A stretch of DNA of 64,000 nt from positions 22,442,853 through 22,506,852 of the forward strand of contig NC_079383.1 of NCBI RefSeq assembly GCF_021018895.1. Reading direction: 5' to 3'. The stretch comes from Seriola aureovittata. Its lineage: Eukaryota; Chordata; Actinopteri; Carangiformes; Carangidae. A program made the translations under genes and the position numbers. The notes under the pieces were generated by a model. The model saw only the letters and a list, made by a program, of their open reading frames with translations, was not told the DNA's origin and searched no databases. Shown here piece after piece: positions 22,701 to 64,000 of this stretch (within the stretch, counting starts at the first letter, position 1; every line of letters starts with the position of its first letter).

Positions 22701-25700
22701 ATATCCAAAGCCACCACGCTGCTAAAGGAGGTATTTCCTGTCATTAGTCCCATCTCCCTATTTGCCCTGTCATTTAATAAATTTTCATCAATTCACTGGA
22801 TAAAGGAACCTCATCTCAGTTGATATATTTTATGAACAATAACAGTGTTTTTAACAGTTTCCAGCCGGACTCGGAGCTCTTAATTGTACAGAGACAGCGC
22901 TTGTTAAGCTTAATGACCTACTGCTCACTACAGACAGAGGTGACTGCTCCATTTTAGTTCTTAGATTTAAGGGCCGTGTTCAATACTGTCAATTGTGGCA
23001 TCCTCTTACACTTAGAGACATGTTATTCAAAGTCAACAATGTTTTTTTCAATCATTTTTACGCTGACGACAATCAGTTATAAATGCCGTTTAAACCACAA
23101 ATCCTAGCATCCTAGCTATCCCTCATTTTGCCTCTCTGATATTAAATCCTGGATGTCCCATAATTTCCTTAAATTTAACAACGATAAGTCAGAGATCATT
23201 TTGTTTGGTCTACCTGACTCTATCAGCTCTGTCAGGGCGCATGTAAAATAATACACTGACGTAAACATTACCTGTACTGCTGTAACATCCAAGTCAAACC
23301 AAACGGAGTAAATTAAAAAACGTTACACATGAACAAAACATTTAACATTTGCCAGTTATATGAAGTTACAGTATTTATTTAATCCTACAAAAGCACAAGA
23401 AGAAAAGTAAGACCATTGTAAACTAAATACAATATATTGTAATATAATAATGTAATTCATTCATTCAAATTTAATGGATTCAATTTATGTATTAAGATAA
23501 ATTGGATTAATTTGTGGATTAAAGATATGAGATCTACAACAGTAACAGTTAGTGAACTGACCTCAGAGTCTCCAGTCCACAGTCTGGACTCTCCAGAAAA
23601 CCACACAGCTGCTTCACTCCTGGATCCTTCAGCTTGTTTTCACTCAGGTCCAGGTGTCTCAGGTGGGAGGGGTTGGACTTCAGAGCTGAGGCCAGAGAAG
23701 AACAGCTGATCTCTGACAAACTGCAGTCTGATAATCTGTATAAAGAATAAAAGATGTGACTTTAGAAGTTCCTGCTTGAACCCATTCAATGCTTCATCAT
23801 CTGTTCAGCGCTGAAGAAGGTTTAGAAAATAGAAGTTTAAAAAATGGAAACTCCAAACACATGTCAACACAGATTTATAACATGCTACTGACCTCTGTAA
23901 ATACAAGAGAAATATCAAATCAGACATGTTGGAATAAAATCCTGTTCATTACTTAATTTATTACACGACCTTCTTCTTGACTTTGTTAGCTGAGTATGTT
24001 TGTGTAATTAAACAATGTTAAAGGAGAAGTTCACATGTTTGTATTAAACAACGGTCAGATGTCACATGTAGATTAAAAGAGGTGTTGGAAGCATTAATCC
24101 TTCCTGCTGTCCACTGACTGTGAAGTGGTCTCTTACTAACACATCTACACTGTAAGAAATGTCCTCCAGTTTCCTGTAAGAAAACGTTTTATGGTGTCAT
24201 AAATAATCATCATTTAGGTGACTTTAGCTAAGTCAATATTTGTTTGTTGCAGAAAGATGCAGCTTTTGTCATATTCAAATAAGCAGCAGTACCAGAAGAT
24301 TTGTGAGTTTGTTACAGTTTGATTTTCATCAAGTTTCTTTGTTTAAGAGAAAAATATTTTTTTCAAAAACTATGTACATCCTCTACTACTCTAAATCACA
24401 AACATTATAACTGGGTTCACCTTTCTTCTTTTCGTACTTATTACAACAGAGAGTCCCTTCTTTTCCTTTTCCCCAGTTTATTTTTTAATCCTCACACAGA
24501 AATCCTAAAAATGAATGAACCAATGAAAAACTGAAACATCAAAGATTTTAACTCAATATATAGAAGAAAAACAACACAACAGCTCCAGTAAGTGAACAGA
24601 CCTCAGAGTCTCCAGTCTACAGTTTGGACTCGCCAATCCACCACACAGGATCTCCACTCCTGGATCCTGCAGTTTGTTTCCACTCAGGTCCAGTTCTCCC
24701 AGATGGGAGCGTTTGGACTTCAGAGCTGAGGCCAGACAGGAACAGGAGGTCTCCGAGAGCTCATGTGCAAAAATTCTGTGATTAGAGAAAATATAAAATC
24801 TGTGAGAATAACATCAGACAATTGTAATAAAAAATACATTCAATGCATATGATGACAAAATATTTTATTAACATCTGCTCCTTCCATCCATTGATCAGCT
24901 AATCTTATGTTATTGTGTTTGACATGAAACGATAATTCTCATTCTCTCTCAAACCTGCAGCGTTTTAATCTTTGTTTTACTTATAGATGAAGGAAAGAAA
25001 TTGATGTTGCATTTATGCTTCCATAATTTGATTTTATCCACAGAGTTAGAATGAGACCAATTTGTTCTTTGATGTCTATTAATTATAAATTTACTCCAGA
25101 ATTTTTTTGTCTTTGTATAGTTGGAGGAAATTTTGAAAAGTTTTATTGGCAAATCAACTCATTAATTTGGTCAATGCACAGATGCTTTATGACAGAGCTG
25201 TGTATAAGTGACTGTCGCCTGCATAGTTGTGGTAAGCAATATGGTTATTATGAATAATTTGGCCTATCAGGAGCATTTTGAGGTTAAATAGGAGAGGTCC
25301 ACACATCATGCTAGCTCGCTCAGACATTTTGTTGTCAATGGAACAAAACAGTCCCTATTTTGGAGATGTGAACTGAACCAATCTAAGACAATGCCGGAGA
25401 GTCCAAGTTGTATCCAACTTCCAATCCAGTCTTCCAGTCTGTATAGTAGTATTGAATGATCAACAGTGTCAAAAGTAGCATTGACATCCAGTAACAAAAG
25501 GACTGCAATTTTGGCTGAGTAAGTGTTCATGCGGATGTCATTTAGGACCTTAATGGAAGCCATTTCTGTGCTGTGGTGGAGTTGATAACCTGATTGAAAT
25601 TTCTCTAGAAGACAATTTGAAGCTATGAAGGGTAGATTTGAGTCTATAGTTGCTAGTTACAGAGGCATCCAGTCCAATCTTTTTTAGTAGAGGCTTAATA

Positions 25701-26002
25701 ACTGCAGTTTATAAGGCTTTTGAGAAAATGTCTGATTGGAGGGAGCTTTTCACAGTTTGTTGGAAGGGTGTCAAGGCGGCGTGTTGATGGCTTACGATGT
25801 TGTAGAGTTTCCTCTAGAATTTTGTAATCAATACCATTGAACTGGGCCATGATTATCTAGTTACCAAGAGTAATTAATAACACGGTCAGACACATTAAAA
25901 TTGTAGCAGAATCAGGAATATCATCTTTTTTATTTCTTCAAAACCTACTGTCTACATTAACCACAATGCAACTCAACTGCCAACAGTGGAGTGTGAGATT
26001 GT

Positions 26003-26063
<61 letters not shown>

Positions 26064-29000
26064 TCGTATTTTGGATTACAAGAGGCACCTCTTGCCTGCC
26101 TAGCCTAGGTGGGGCTACAGAGGACTGGTAAATTCACTTCTTTCTAACTCCACACCGCCAGATTTTTTTTTACTTTTCAAACTTGTAGTACTCAGACCCA
26201 ACAGATGCTGACTCAAGTGACATCATTTGAGGACATTTATAAGGCTTTACACAGCTGGCTGTGGAGACAGTAAAGGTTTTATACTGCTTTTTCATTCTCA
26301 TATGCAGTCTTACTCCCCAACACCTGGAAACACACACTGATGTTTAAGGTGAACGTGGTTGCTCTTTCATTTCTTTCATCAGGTTTGCATAAACCCAAAA
26401 AGACTCATAGTAACAAACAGGGTTAACAAACAAATGTAGAATGGAATAATTATTACAAATACACCAAATAGTATTATTGACTAACTAACAACAATGACAG
26501 CTATCTGACAAATCTACATTTCGGGCTCTCACAGTATTTACAACACCTCAACACCTCAAATTTTAGCTATGTAAAACTCAAAAAACTAATGAGAATAATT
26601 TAATGCTGTGTATATCTGAATTTGATTAAAATACTAATCTAATCTACTGATTGATAATGTTGATGATTATGTTTGGACTCACCGAGCCTTCCTGCAGTTC
26701 CTCACAGCTGGGATCAGTCTCTGTCGTCCCTCCTCTGATGTGTTGAACTCCTTCAGGTCCAACTCATCCAGAACCTCCTCTGACATCTGCAGCACATAGG
26801 CCAGAGCTGAGCAGTGGATCACAGAGAGTTTCTTCTCTGATCTGTTCTCTGACTTCAGGAACTCTTGGATCTCCTGATGAACTGAGTGATCCTTCATCTC
26901 CATCAGACAGTGGAAGATGTTGATGCTTCTGTCAGGAGAGATATCATCTCTGCTCATCTCCTTCAGGTTGTTGATGGCTCTCTGGATGGTTTCTGGATCG
27001 TTCTCTGTCTGACCCAGCAGACCTCCTAAGAGTCTCTGGTTGGACTCCAGAGAGAGGCCATGAAGGAAGCGAACAAACAGGTCCAGGTGACCGTTTCTAC
27101 TTTGGAGGGATTTCTCCATGGCTGCCCCCAGGAAGACATCCAGGGATGAGTGTTTATAGTCTTTTCCCAGAAAGTCCTTCAGGACCTCTGTCTTCCTGTT
27201 GGTGTAACAGTGGAACATGTAGACTGCAGCCAGAAACTCCTGAACGCTCAGATGAACAAAGCAGTAGACTGTTTTCTGGAAGATCACACTCTCTCTTCTG
27301 AAGATCTCAGTACAAAGTCCTGAGTACACCGAGGCCTCTGTGACATCAAGACCACACTGCTCCAGGTCTTCTTGGTAGAACATGATGTTTCCTTTCTCCA
27401 GATGTTCAAACGCCAGCCTCCCCAGCTTCAGAAGAACTTCCCCGTCAGCCTCCGTCAGCTCCTGTGGACTCGTCTCACGTCCCTCATGGTACTTGTTCTT
27501 CTTCCTCTGTGTCTGAACCAGCAGGAAGTGTGAGAACAGGTCAGTCAGGGTCTGGGGCGGCTCTCCTCTCTGGTCTGTGGTCAACATGTGCTCCAGAACT
27601 GTAGCAGTGATCCAGCAGAAGACTGGGACTTGACACATGATGTGGAGGCTCCTGGACGTCTTGATGTGTGAGATGATTCTGCTGGACAGCTCTTCATCAC
27701 TGGATCTCCTCCTGAAGTACTCCTCCTTCTGGGCGTCAGTGAAGCCTCGTACTTCTGTTACCCTGTCCACACATGTAGGAGGGATCTGATTGGCCGCCGC
27801 AGGTCTGGAAGTTATCCAGACGAGAGCCGAGGGAAGCAGATTCCCCCTGATGAGGTTTGTCAGCAGCACGTTGACTGATGACTCCTGTGTGACATCAGAC
27901 ACAGACTTCCTGTTGTTGAAATCCAGTGACAGTCTGCTTTCATCCAGGCCGTCAAAGATGAACAGAACTTTACAGACAGCGAGCTGCTCTGCTGTGACCT
28001 TCTGTAATGTTGGATGGAAAACATGGAGCAGCCTGAGAAGACTGTACTGCTGATCTCTGATCAGGTTCAGCTCCCTGAACGAAAGCAGAACCAGCAGACT
28101 GACATCTTGGTTCTCCAAGCCCTCTGCCCAGTCCAGAGAGAACTTCTGCACCGAGAAGGTTTTTCCAACGCCAGCGACGCCGTTGGTCAGAACCACTCGG
28201 ATGGGTCTCTGCTGGTCAGCTGAGACTTTAAAGATGTCGTGGCACCCGATTGGAGCATCATAGAGGGTCTCCATCTTGGAAGTTGTCTCCAGGTGAATCA
28301 CCTCATGTTGGGTATTAACCTCTTCACTCTGTCCCTCTGTGATGTAGAGCTCAGTGTAGATCCTGTTGAGGAGGGTTCCACTTCCTGTTCCATCAGTTCC
28401 TTCAGTCACACGTTCACATCTGCTCCTCAGACTGATCTTATGTTGATGTAAAACCTCCTGCAGACCACTATCTGCTGAAAGAGAAGAGACAACGTCAGAC
28501 TGAAGAAACAGAATCTGAGAATCTGATGATTATTTTCATCAGCTGCAGAAAAACTAAAGACAAACAAAGAAAAGGTTTTAATGTTGTGGTATTTATAATC
28601 ATCTTAAAGGTCGATGCTGTGTGATGTAACAAATGACTCTGTATAAAACAACAGGTCCTGGTTTCAGAAATGATGACATCATCATACAGATGTTGAGTCT
28701 CACTTTGTTCAGTGCTGGTCTGACTGGCTGTCTGCAGTCCAGGTCTTGTTCTGGATCTTTGTCCACACTGGGGACAGGAGGAGTCTCCTGGAGAACCAGA
28801 CTGGTCCCAGTATGAGGTGAAGCACTGTCTGCAGAACCAGTGTCCACAGCTGGTAGAGACTGGATCCTTCAGGATGTACTGACACAGAGCACAGCTGGAC
28901 ACAGAGACATGGCTCCTCCTCTTCCTCTTCCTGTGAAGACATTTCTTTATCACTAATATGTCACAGTCACAGGTCATTATTTGTGTTCTGATTGGTTGCC

Positions 29001-29812
29001 AACCTCAAGAGGGCGGGTTTTAAGGAATACGAGCCAGACTGAGGGCAGTAGACAGTAGAGGAGGAGACAGAGAGAACAGGTAGTGGGAGAAGAGTGGCGA
29101 GCTGCTTCTTGTTGAGACCTTGATGGTCAATGAATGAAAACCTTGAAGGATTTTGTTTTAGTTTCGTGCATGTTTCTGTCTTTTGTGTGATTGGTTGGTT
29201 TTGGATGTGAACCTACAGAGAGTTTTATGAATCTGGCTCCTGTGCCATCTCACCTGTGGCTGTGTGTTTATAAACCTGGAGAGGGCCAACGGTTTAACAG
29301 GAGGGACTCACATGTAAATACACACATGTACATGAACACGCACTAACAGCCACACCCGCTGGGCCGGTTGCCAAAACAAAGAACAGATTGCAACACGCTC
29401 AGAGGCGTGTGGCTTAGTTCTCTGTTCAGGCCGCCATTACCTGACTATTTGTTTGCTGCTGTATTATTGTTTACAGAACCTTTAATTCTCTGTCATGTCG
29501 ATCAGCTGCAGTAAAAAATATGGAAAAGAAAAAAGTAAAAATGTTCTTTGTTCAGATACTTTCACTAACTAATAACTAACTAATAATCTCAGCAGTCATT
29601 ATAAATACACTGATAAAGAGAACCACATTAAACACTGTTACAGCGGCAGTTTAGAGGTTCAAAGGTTTGTAACAGTTCACTTACTGTGTGTCTGAGGGTC
29701 CAGGTTCATCACTGAAGCATGGAGGATTTCCTTCTAACCGGTCACTCTTCATAGACAGACAGCTGGGTACAGGAGGCTCTGCTCCGTCCTCGTCTTCCTC
29801 CACATCATTCAT
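18051..29812 (-). CDS. NLR gene B: RING-FISNA-NACHT-LRR receptor (NLRC3-like), span
   Basis: A second fish NLR with the same exon plan as gene A. Coding exons run right to left: 29685-29815, 28704-28930, 26683-28474, then LRRs 24602-24775, 23562-23735, 22326-22499, 21084-21260 and 20309-20482, and perhaps a last piece near 18051-18179. All junction phases agree and no stop interrupts the first eight exons (about 1006 codons). The RING to NACHT part, introns included, is far more similar to gene A than the LRR part, which suggests recent conversion. LRRs are the ligand-facing part and may diverge under selection (inferred). The CARD exon at 17.4 kb lies downstream on the same strand and could be a lost C-terminal domain. 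Confidence 0.85.
18155..18280 (-). other. block conserved with 524-651, possible last exon of NLR B
   Basis: About 125 bp match the region directly downstream of gene A's LRRs, including an acceptor (gttccaacag, exon start 18179) followed by a frame that joins the LRR phase. In B the frame then runs into a common fish interspersed repeat (18060-18154) and stops near 18051. Confidence 0.3.
18281..20308. other. non-coding stretch with AT microsatellite
   Basis: No gene is recognised. It contains an (AT/ATAC) repeat at about 19676-19745. It would be the last intron of NLR B if the 18155 block is an exon. Confidence 0.5.
19676..19745. repeat. AT-rich microsatellite
   Basis: Alternating TA with interspersed TATAC and TGTATA units. 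Confidence 0.8.
20309..20482 (-). CDS. NLR B LRR exon 5
   Basis: A 174-nt phase-2 exon bounded by tattcag and GAG/gtaagt. It contains [27 protein letters not shown] and [11 protein letters not shown]. The frame is fully open. Confidence 0.85.
21084..21260 (-). CDS. NLR B LRR exon 4
   Basis: A 177-nt exon, one codon longer than the other LRR exons because of [10 protein letters not shown] where others have ENKLQDSG. Boundaries are tttatcag and GAG/gtcagt, phase 2. Confidence 0.85.
22326..22499 (-). CDS. NLR B LRR exon 3
   Basis: A 174-nt phase-2 exon bounded by ttgttcag and GAG/gtcagt. It contains [31 protein letters not shown] and [10 protein letters not shown]. Confidence 0.85.
22855..23240 (+). 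mobile_element. LINE reverse-transcriptase fragment
   Basis: Plus-strand remnants in several frames: [14 protein letters not shown] and [21 protein letters not shown] pieces (the A-F-D-T-V-D-H region of LINE RT), then [16 protein letters not shown] and KSEIILFG near 23130-23215. It is frame-broken and sits in an intron of NLR B. It resembles L2/Rex-type fish LINEs. Confidence 0.6.
23562..23735 (-). CDS. NLR B LRR exon 2
   Basis: A 174-nt phase-2 exon bounded by ttatacag and GAG/gtcagt. It contains [33 protein letters not shown] and [10 protein letters not shown]. The frame is open. Confidence 0.85.
24602..24775 (-). CDS. NLR B LRR exon 1
   Basis: A 174-nt phase-2 exon bounded by taatcacag and GAG/gtctgt. 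It is the most divergent repeat of the set, with [31 protein letters not shown] and [10 protein letters not shown], matching the divergent first repeat of gene A. Confidence 0.8.
25300..25760 (-). mobile_element. LINE reverse-transcriptase fragment
   Basis: The minus strand reads [15 protein letters not shown] and SNYRLKSTL, then [31 protein letters not shown] and [12 protein letters not shown]. These are the finger and palm motifs of fish LINE RT, here frame-disrupted. It lies in the intron between the NLR B NACHT exon and its first LRR exon. Confidence 0.75.
25761..26682. other. intron sequence with GATA microsatellite
   Basis: No gene or RNA was recognised apart from the (GATA)n array at 26003-26063. 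Confidence 0.5.
26003..26063. repeat. (GATA)15 microsatellite
   Basis: An uninterrupted gata tetranucleotide array of about 60 bp in an NLR B intron. Confidence 0.95.
26683..28474 (-). CDS. NLR B FISNA-NACHT exon
   Basis: A 1792-nt exon (about 597 residues) from acceptor tttcag to donor CTCG/gtgagt. It has FISNA ([14 protein letters not shown]), Walker A GVAGVGKT, Walker [15 protein letters not shown], and the winged-helix signature [17 protein letters not shown]. It lacks three in-frame segments present in gene A, 39 codons in total. Long parts of the central NACHT are almost identical to gene A at DNA level. The protein is inferred to be a cytosolic STAND ATPase. Confidence 0.93.
28704..28930 (-). 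CDS. NLR B RING-finger exon
   Basis: A 227-nt exon bounded by cttcacag and ACAAA/gtgaga. It encodes the same C3HC4 RING as gene A, preceded by a basic KRKRRSHVS instead of gene A's sequence. It joins in frame both ways. Confidence 0.85.
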
Positions 29813-29815
29813 CTT
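29685..29815 (-). CDS. NLR B N-terminal exon with start codon
   Basis: Acceptor gaagtccag is followed by AAG and an ATG at 29812. The 42 residues begin [18 protein letters not shown] and include the SMKSDR motif that recurs in the N-terminal exons of fish NLRC3-like proteins. The donor is CACACA/gtaagt. Confidence 0.8.
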
Positions 29816-30095
29816 CTGGACTTCAGTCAGTCTGAGAGGGAAACCAGTAACACTGACTGTGAGATAACACACACACAAGAATCTCATGCGGGACTGAAAA
29901 CAGAAAGTACGGTCACAAGTTTTGAATCTCCTCCCTTTTTTTCAGTGTCTTTGTGTGGACAGAAGTTCATTGAGACTCTTCTTCCCTCCTCGGTCCACAG
30001 GGAGAAACTCACTCAGAGACTTAAAAAGACAGTAGACAGTAAAAGACGACAGTAAAATAATAATAATAATAATAATGTAGGATATTAACACTCAC

Positions 30096-30170
30096 CTGCC
30101 TCAGGCTTCAGTTTCCCTCCTGCTCTGTTCAGTTAAAATGGAGTCTGGCCGCGCTGACGGAACACTTTCA
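30096..30170 (-). other. NLR B non-coding first exon (right end approximate)
   Basis: Donor GGCAG/gtgagt and the preceding sequence match the gene A 5' exon. The upstream ATG seen in gene A is missing here (CCATTTTAAC in place of CCATGTTGAG). Confidence 0.45.
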
Positions 30171-30210
30171 GTTTCAGTAGATCCTCGCCACATTACGAGA
30201 AATGGTAGCC

Positions 30211-30212
<2 letters not shown>

Positions 30213-30257
<45 letters not shown>
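30213..30257. repeat. (GT)n microsatellite
   Basis: About 22 GT units just upstream of the NLR B 5' exon. Confidence 0.95.
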
Positions 30258-30259
<2 letters not shown>

Positions 30260-31800
30260 ATTTATTAAACTTATCTATTTATCCGACTAAGTTCCTTTCC
30301 AAATAAAAGCATTGCAACCAAATACACTAAACAACACAAACTTCACATATATTTAGAAACGAAACAAACCACATATGAAGGTTATTTACAACTGTCCCTC
30401 AGATTCAGAAGATATCAGACTCCTGTATGTTCTTCTCTGTCTCTTCTATCTTTTCCTTTTCGTTGTAGCTACAGTTCAACCTTATGATGGTTTGGTGATT
30501 TACTTCAACTCTGAATCTAATACAACCTTAAAGCTACTTGAGGGGAAACTGGATTAAAACAATGAATAAAGCTTCCTGTCTTGCCGGCTGAACTTGATTT
30601 TTATGTTGATGTGTTTTAGTTGTGTCTCTATGTGTGTCATCTGTCTGAGGGCAGATGAGACAAAAACACACTATATGTTTGAGTCTCAGCTGATTGTTGA
30701 TGCAGGAGCACCACCTGCTGTCCAAACCAACAAACTACCAGCTGAAGTCATATTCCTATTTATCTGTGAATATTGACATAAATGTCTCATTTAAAAAAAG
30801 AAAGAGTTAAGGCTGGGAAGCCAGAGAAACATAAATAATGAAAATAAACAATAAAGATAAATATTACTTTGTGGTTCTCCAAAGACCCATGAGGTTAGTC
30901 TTCTCTAAAGCGCCTCCGCCTTTGATTCAACTCAAACTGGCAGTTAAGGTGGTTTTAATCTTCAGAAATGGATTTTCCATGGGGATTAGACAAAGTGAGA
31001 CTTAATCTGGTCAAGTTTTATTAAAGGTCAGAGTTTTTTTAAGGCGGAAAATGAAGCCAAAGAGAATAAAAACTGTTAAAGACAGAACTTTACACTTTGA
31101 CTTTTCGGCATCTTCAATTTCACTGGATTAGTTGTCATAATATCAGTTACATGACTAACTTGATGCTGGATTCAGATTGGATGAAATGCTGATGAAATGT
31201 TAGGCTACATCAAGTGCATCTTAAGGTTCAAAATTCTGAACAATCTCATAGTGAAGTCAGTTTGCATCTTATAGACAGATATATAGATAGATAGATGCTT
31301 TATTTAAAATTCATGTGTTCATTAGCTCTGATAATAATAACAACAGCTCTAATAATAATAACAGTTAATAATAAATAAATAATAATAATTAAATTAGTCC
31401 ACACCCCTTGGCTGAGTTGTTGTATAGCCTACATACCTACTGTATGTTTAATGTTCAACAAAGTCATGTATTAATGTTATTTCTTTAAGAAATATCTGTC
31501 CCTAATTTTTGGAATTTATTAAAGGGCAACAGTGCCCCTTAAATTAAATGTAAACCTAAGTGTTGAGCCCTGTATGTGATTTAAATTCGGTTTTGTTATT
31601 CATTCTATCACTTCCATTAAAAACTATGCTTGTTGGCATGAGCTATACCAATAAAGTTAATTAAAATTATACTAAATATTGCTCTCCGCCCCAGATGTTT
31701 AAAACTCCTCTTCCTCATCTGCCACGTTTTTGCTCCTTTCCAAAGAAAGCGACGACACTGGGAAGCTGTACGGGAATACGATTAGTCCAAAATCACGAGA
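30258..31800. other. divergent intergenic region between NLR B and asph
   Basis: AT-rich with short GATA and TAA runs. No gene is seen. The asph-proximal end becomes GC-richer after 31740. Confidence 0.5.
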
Positions 31801-31811
31801 TCCCGCCTTTA

Positions 31812-31870
31812 GCCCCGCCCATATGCTGACTGTGCGGCTCTGATTGGTGGAATCGGACGTCAGTCACCGT
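31812..31870 (+). promoter_or_regulatory. asph promoter elements
   Basis: A GC box (gccccgccc, 31812-31820), an inverted CCAAT box (attgg, 31843-31847) and a CRE-like ggacgtca (31855-31862) cluster about 200 bp upstream of the start codon. CpG content is raised around 31740-32600. This fits a TATA-less housekeeping promoter. The transcription start is not fixed. Confidence 0.5.
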
Positions 31871-32065
31871 TACTATGGACTTTGGCTTTGCTGGTATCCA
31901 AGTGAGGACGTGATTTTGGTCAACTCATAGTTTCATCAATGAGGAGCGGAGAGCAGAAAACGAGCAGGACCGTCCGCTTCGTTCACGTTCTTCACGTAAT
32001 AACAGCTAAGTTAGCTTCTTAGTTCGTAGCTGCATTAGTAAGAAAAAAAACCCCGCGAAGTGGGA

Positions 32066-61828
<29,763 letters not shown>

Positions 61829-64000
61829 ACCGGGAGGCCCGAGGAGCAGGAAACAGACGGACGGATGTGGACTGCGACCCTGGTAAGAATCTTGAAGGAT
61901 TCTTCCTCTGTGGATAAAAACTGTTAAAAACACTGACGGCCTGAATCTGAGAGGGAGCGGAGACGTTCGACCGACGAACTGACGGGATTTTTTTTTTGTG
62001 GATAAACTACTAAAACTGCAGAAGACTGTCGGAGGACTGAAGGATCTTAATTTGAAAAAAAACGAAACATGTATTTTCTCCTGGGTAATACTACTGACTT
62101 GTCCTCTCACCAAAAACAAACTGAACACATACGGTACCTGTCGTAGTTCTGCTTGGACCCGCTGGTTCCCGCGCTCGTGGAAATCTTTCAGCACGATGGA
62201 AGAATGTATTTTCTAACTCTGGAAACGAGTCGGGTTTAATGTTTCTGAAAGGTACAGATGTTACAACACCAGCTCTCTGGAGTTGAACCACGTTGAAACA
62301 CTAAAACAGATGAAGAAAAGTTGGAGGGAATCTCCCTCATCACAGTTAGAGAGAAGCTGTAACTTTAGCTCGACCACTATGCATCTTTTCAGTTTATCAG
62401 CTGGGTTTTCAGTTTCACCTTTTCATCACTTTTGCACAGTAACATAAAAGATGATTTATATTTATATAAAAAATACAGAAAAAATTGCAACCACAAAAAC
62501 AAAAGTGTGTGTTTGTTTCTTCACTTCCACTTTGAGCCGAGCTGATTGGCTGTGCAGTTCAACCGCGGCTTGAGTTCATCTGATTTATGTTGGATTTTAA
62601 ACCTTTAAAAGTTCTACAGTTCAACCACAATATATATTTTATTGAGTATCGGTTTAAGCTGCTGTGACTAACACCTGCTCATCTCACACTTCTTATTTCT
62701 CTGCTTTTGGACTTTTATTTGTTTGATTTCAGAAGCTTCATGTTAAAAGTCTAAACATGAACTGACTCGATCTGAAGGTGAGAGGAACTCATTAACTCAT
62801 AATGTTCAGTCATGGGTTTTATTTGTTGCTCCAACAGGAAACTGAGCGACGCCTCATTTTAATCCAAAACACAGGAAACTCTCAATTTCACCATGACTTT
62901 CAAAATAAAATCCCCGCTGTTAAATGAAACGCAGCACGACCACGTTGGTGTAAATGTTTACTTCTATACATTCATTGAAAGGAAATACATTACATTACAG
63001 TCGAGTGGAGATCAGTGTGTAGCCCTGATGATGAGTCAAACACTGCAAAAAAAAAAATCGGCACAAACTCGGCGAGTCGCTCTGAGTTTTTACAAATAAT
63101 CTGTCCAGATATATTTGAAGTGAAATTATCAACCTGCAGATTTTCAAATATGATTTTAAATCAAATTCTTTTCTTCTGCAGGATGTGAAGATAATTTCAC
63201 TTTAATTATCTCGGGATAAGACCGGCCAAGCGTGACACTCTTTCTTTTTTTTTTTTTTGCAGTGTAATAATACTATAGCAATAATATACAATCTTCAAAT
63301 AAGTTAAACTCAATAAAAACAATCTTTCCCTTCACTGCAGGAGAGGTTAAAGGTGAGAGTTTGGCTTCCTGTGGTCTCTTCACAGCACGATACGAGGATT
63401 TCACCCTGGTAGAACAAACAGTGTTTCACGTCTTCATGCATGTTTTCATCCGGTTACAGCGTCAGTGGTTTCCTGTGGAGACGAACGCGGTGCTTTTATT
63501 TTTTAAATCTTTGTGCGAAGTCGGTCTAACTTGTCGTGATTATTGTGGAAGTGGAATTTATTTATTTTTCTACCAAAGTGAAGCTTCCTCTGCATCGTCC
63601 TCAATGTTCCCGCCTCCGTCACATTTATTTCTGTCACATCATAAAGTCCAAAAGGAGACAAAAACATTTTAGGTTCTTGAATCATTCGTTGGGGGAAATC
63701 CTCCGTAAAGAATTCAGACTGGTGAGGAAGCCTTCAGATTTAGACTCACAGCTCAAGATAAATGCTCTGTTATTTAAACCTGGATTAAATCACATTTTGT
63801 TTGATCTTTCTCACAAATTGAAATCTAAAATAAATGAATTAGCAGAACAATTATGACCGTAAGTCGTCCAGCAGTTACAGAGCAAGATTTAATAAACTAT
63901 GATTAAACTTAATAAACTTAATCTGAGTTTAAATGAATCTTCGTTGGTGCAACCGGCTCTGATTCTTATTGACTCACTGATTTGATTGTTTTGATTTAAC
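61829..64000 (+). other. asph 3' UTR and downstream
   Basis: No further gene was recognised. Candidate polyadenylation signals aataaa occur at 63312 and 63829, among others. Which one ends the transcript cannot be decided here. Confidence 0.5.

Overview
This window looks like teleost fish genomic DNA. It carries two fish-type NLR immune receptor genes with the fish-specific FISNA extension before NACHT and 174-bp LRR exons, a vertebrate chromodomain Ty3/gypsy element, a vertebrate asph gene, LINE fragments, and many long CA/TG microsatellites. All gene models below were built by eye from splice signals, reading phase and remembered family features. No database search was run.

Layout. Positions 1-7760 hold NLR gene A on the minus strand: non-coding first exon, short N-terminal exon, RING exon, FISNA-NACHT exon and five LRR exons. 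Positions 7760-10600 are mostly gene-free, with a decayed LINE fragment and a MITE-like inverted-repeat element. Positions 10602-17440 hold two minus-strand CARD sequences. One is decayed. The other is an otherwise open CARD exon split in two by a 6.0-kb chromovirus (11252-17264) with a 5-bp target-site duplication. Positions 18.0-30.2 kb hold NLR gene B on the minus strand, with the same exon plan as A. LINE fragments sit in its introns.

Positions 31.8-62 kb hold asph on the plus strand, divergent from NLR B. It encodes a type II ER membrane protein with several outputs. The exons give phase-consistent models for a full 2-oxoglutarate dioxygenase (732 aa), a short form ending at 43505 (200 aa), and a junctin-like form ending in a 507-residue Lys/Glu/Arg-rich helix (680 aa). 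Each total is an exact multiple of three. Six tRNA-Ile(AAT) genes and two degenerate relatives lie antisense inside asph introns between 55.1 and 61.2 kb. Several asph introns carry (CA)n just after the donor or (TG)n just before the acceptor. In one intron both are present and could pair.

The strongest observations are the retroelement-split CARD exon, the antisense intronic tRNA-Ile cluster, the CA/TG splice-site pattern, the element's probable self-priming, and the very long charged-helix terminal exon of asph. The NLR and CARD genes point to an innate-immunity neighbourhood expanded by tandem duplication. Asph is an unrelated neighbour.
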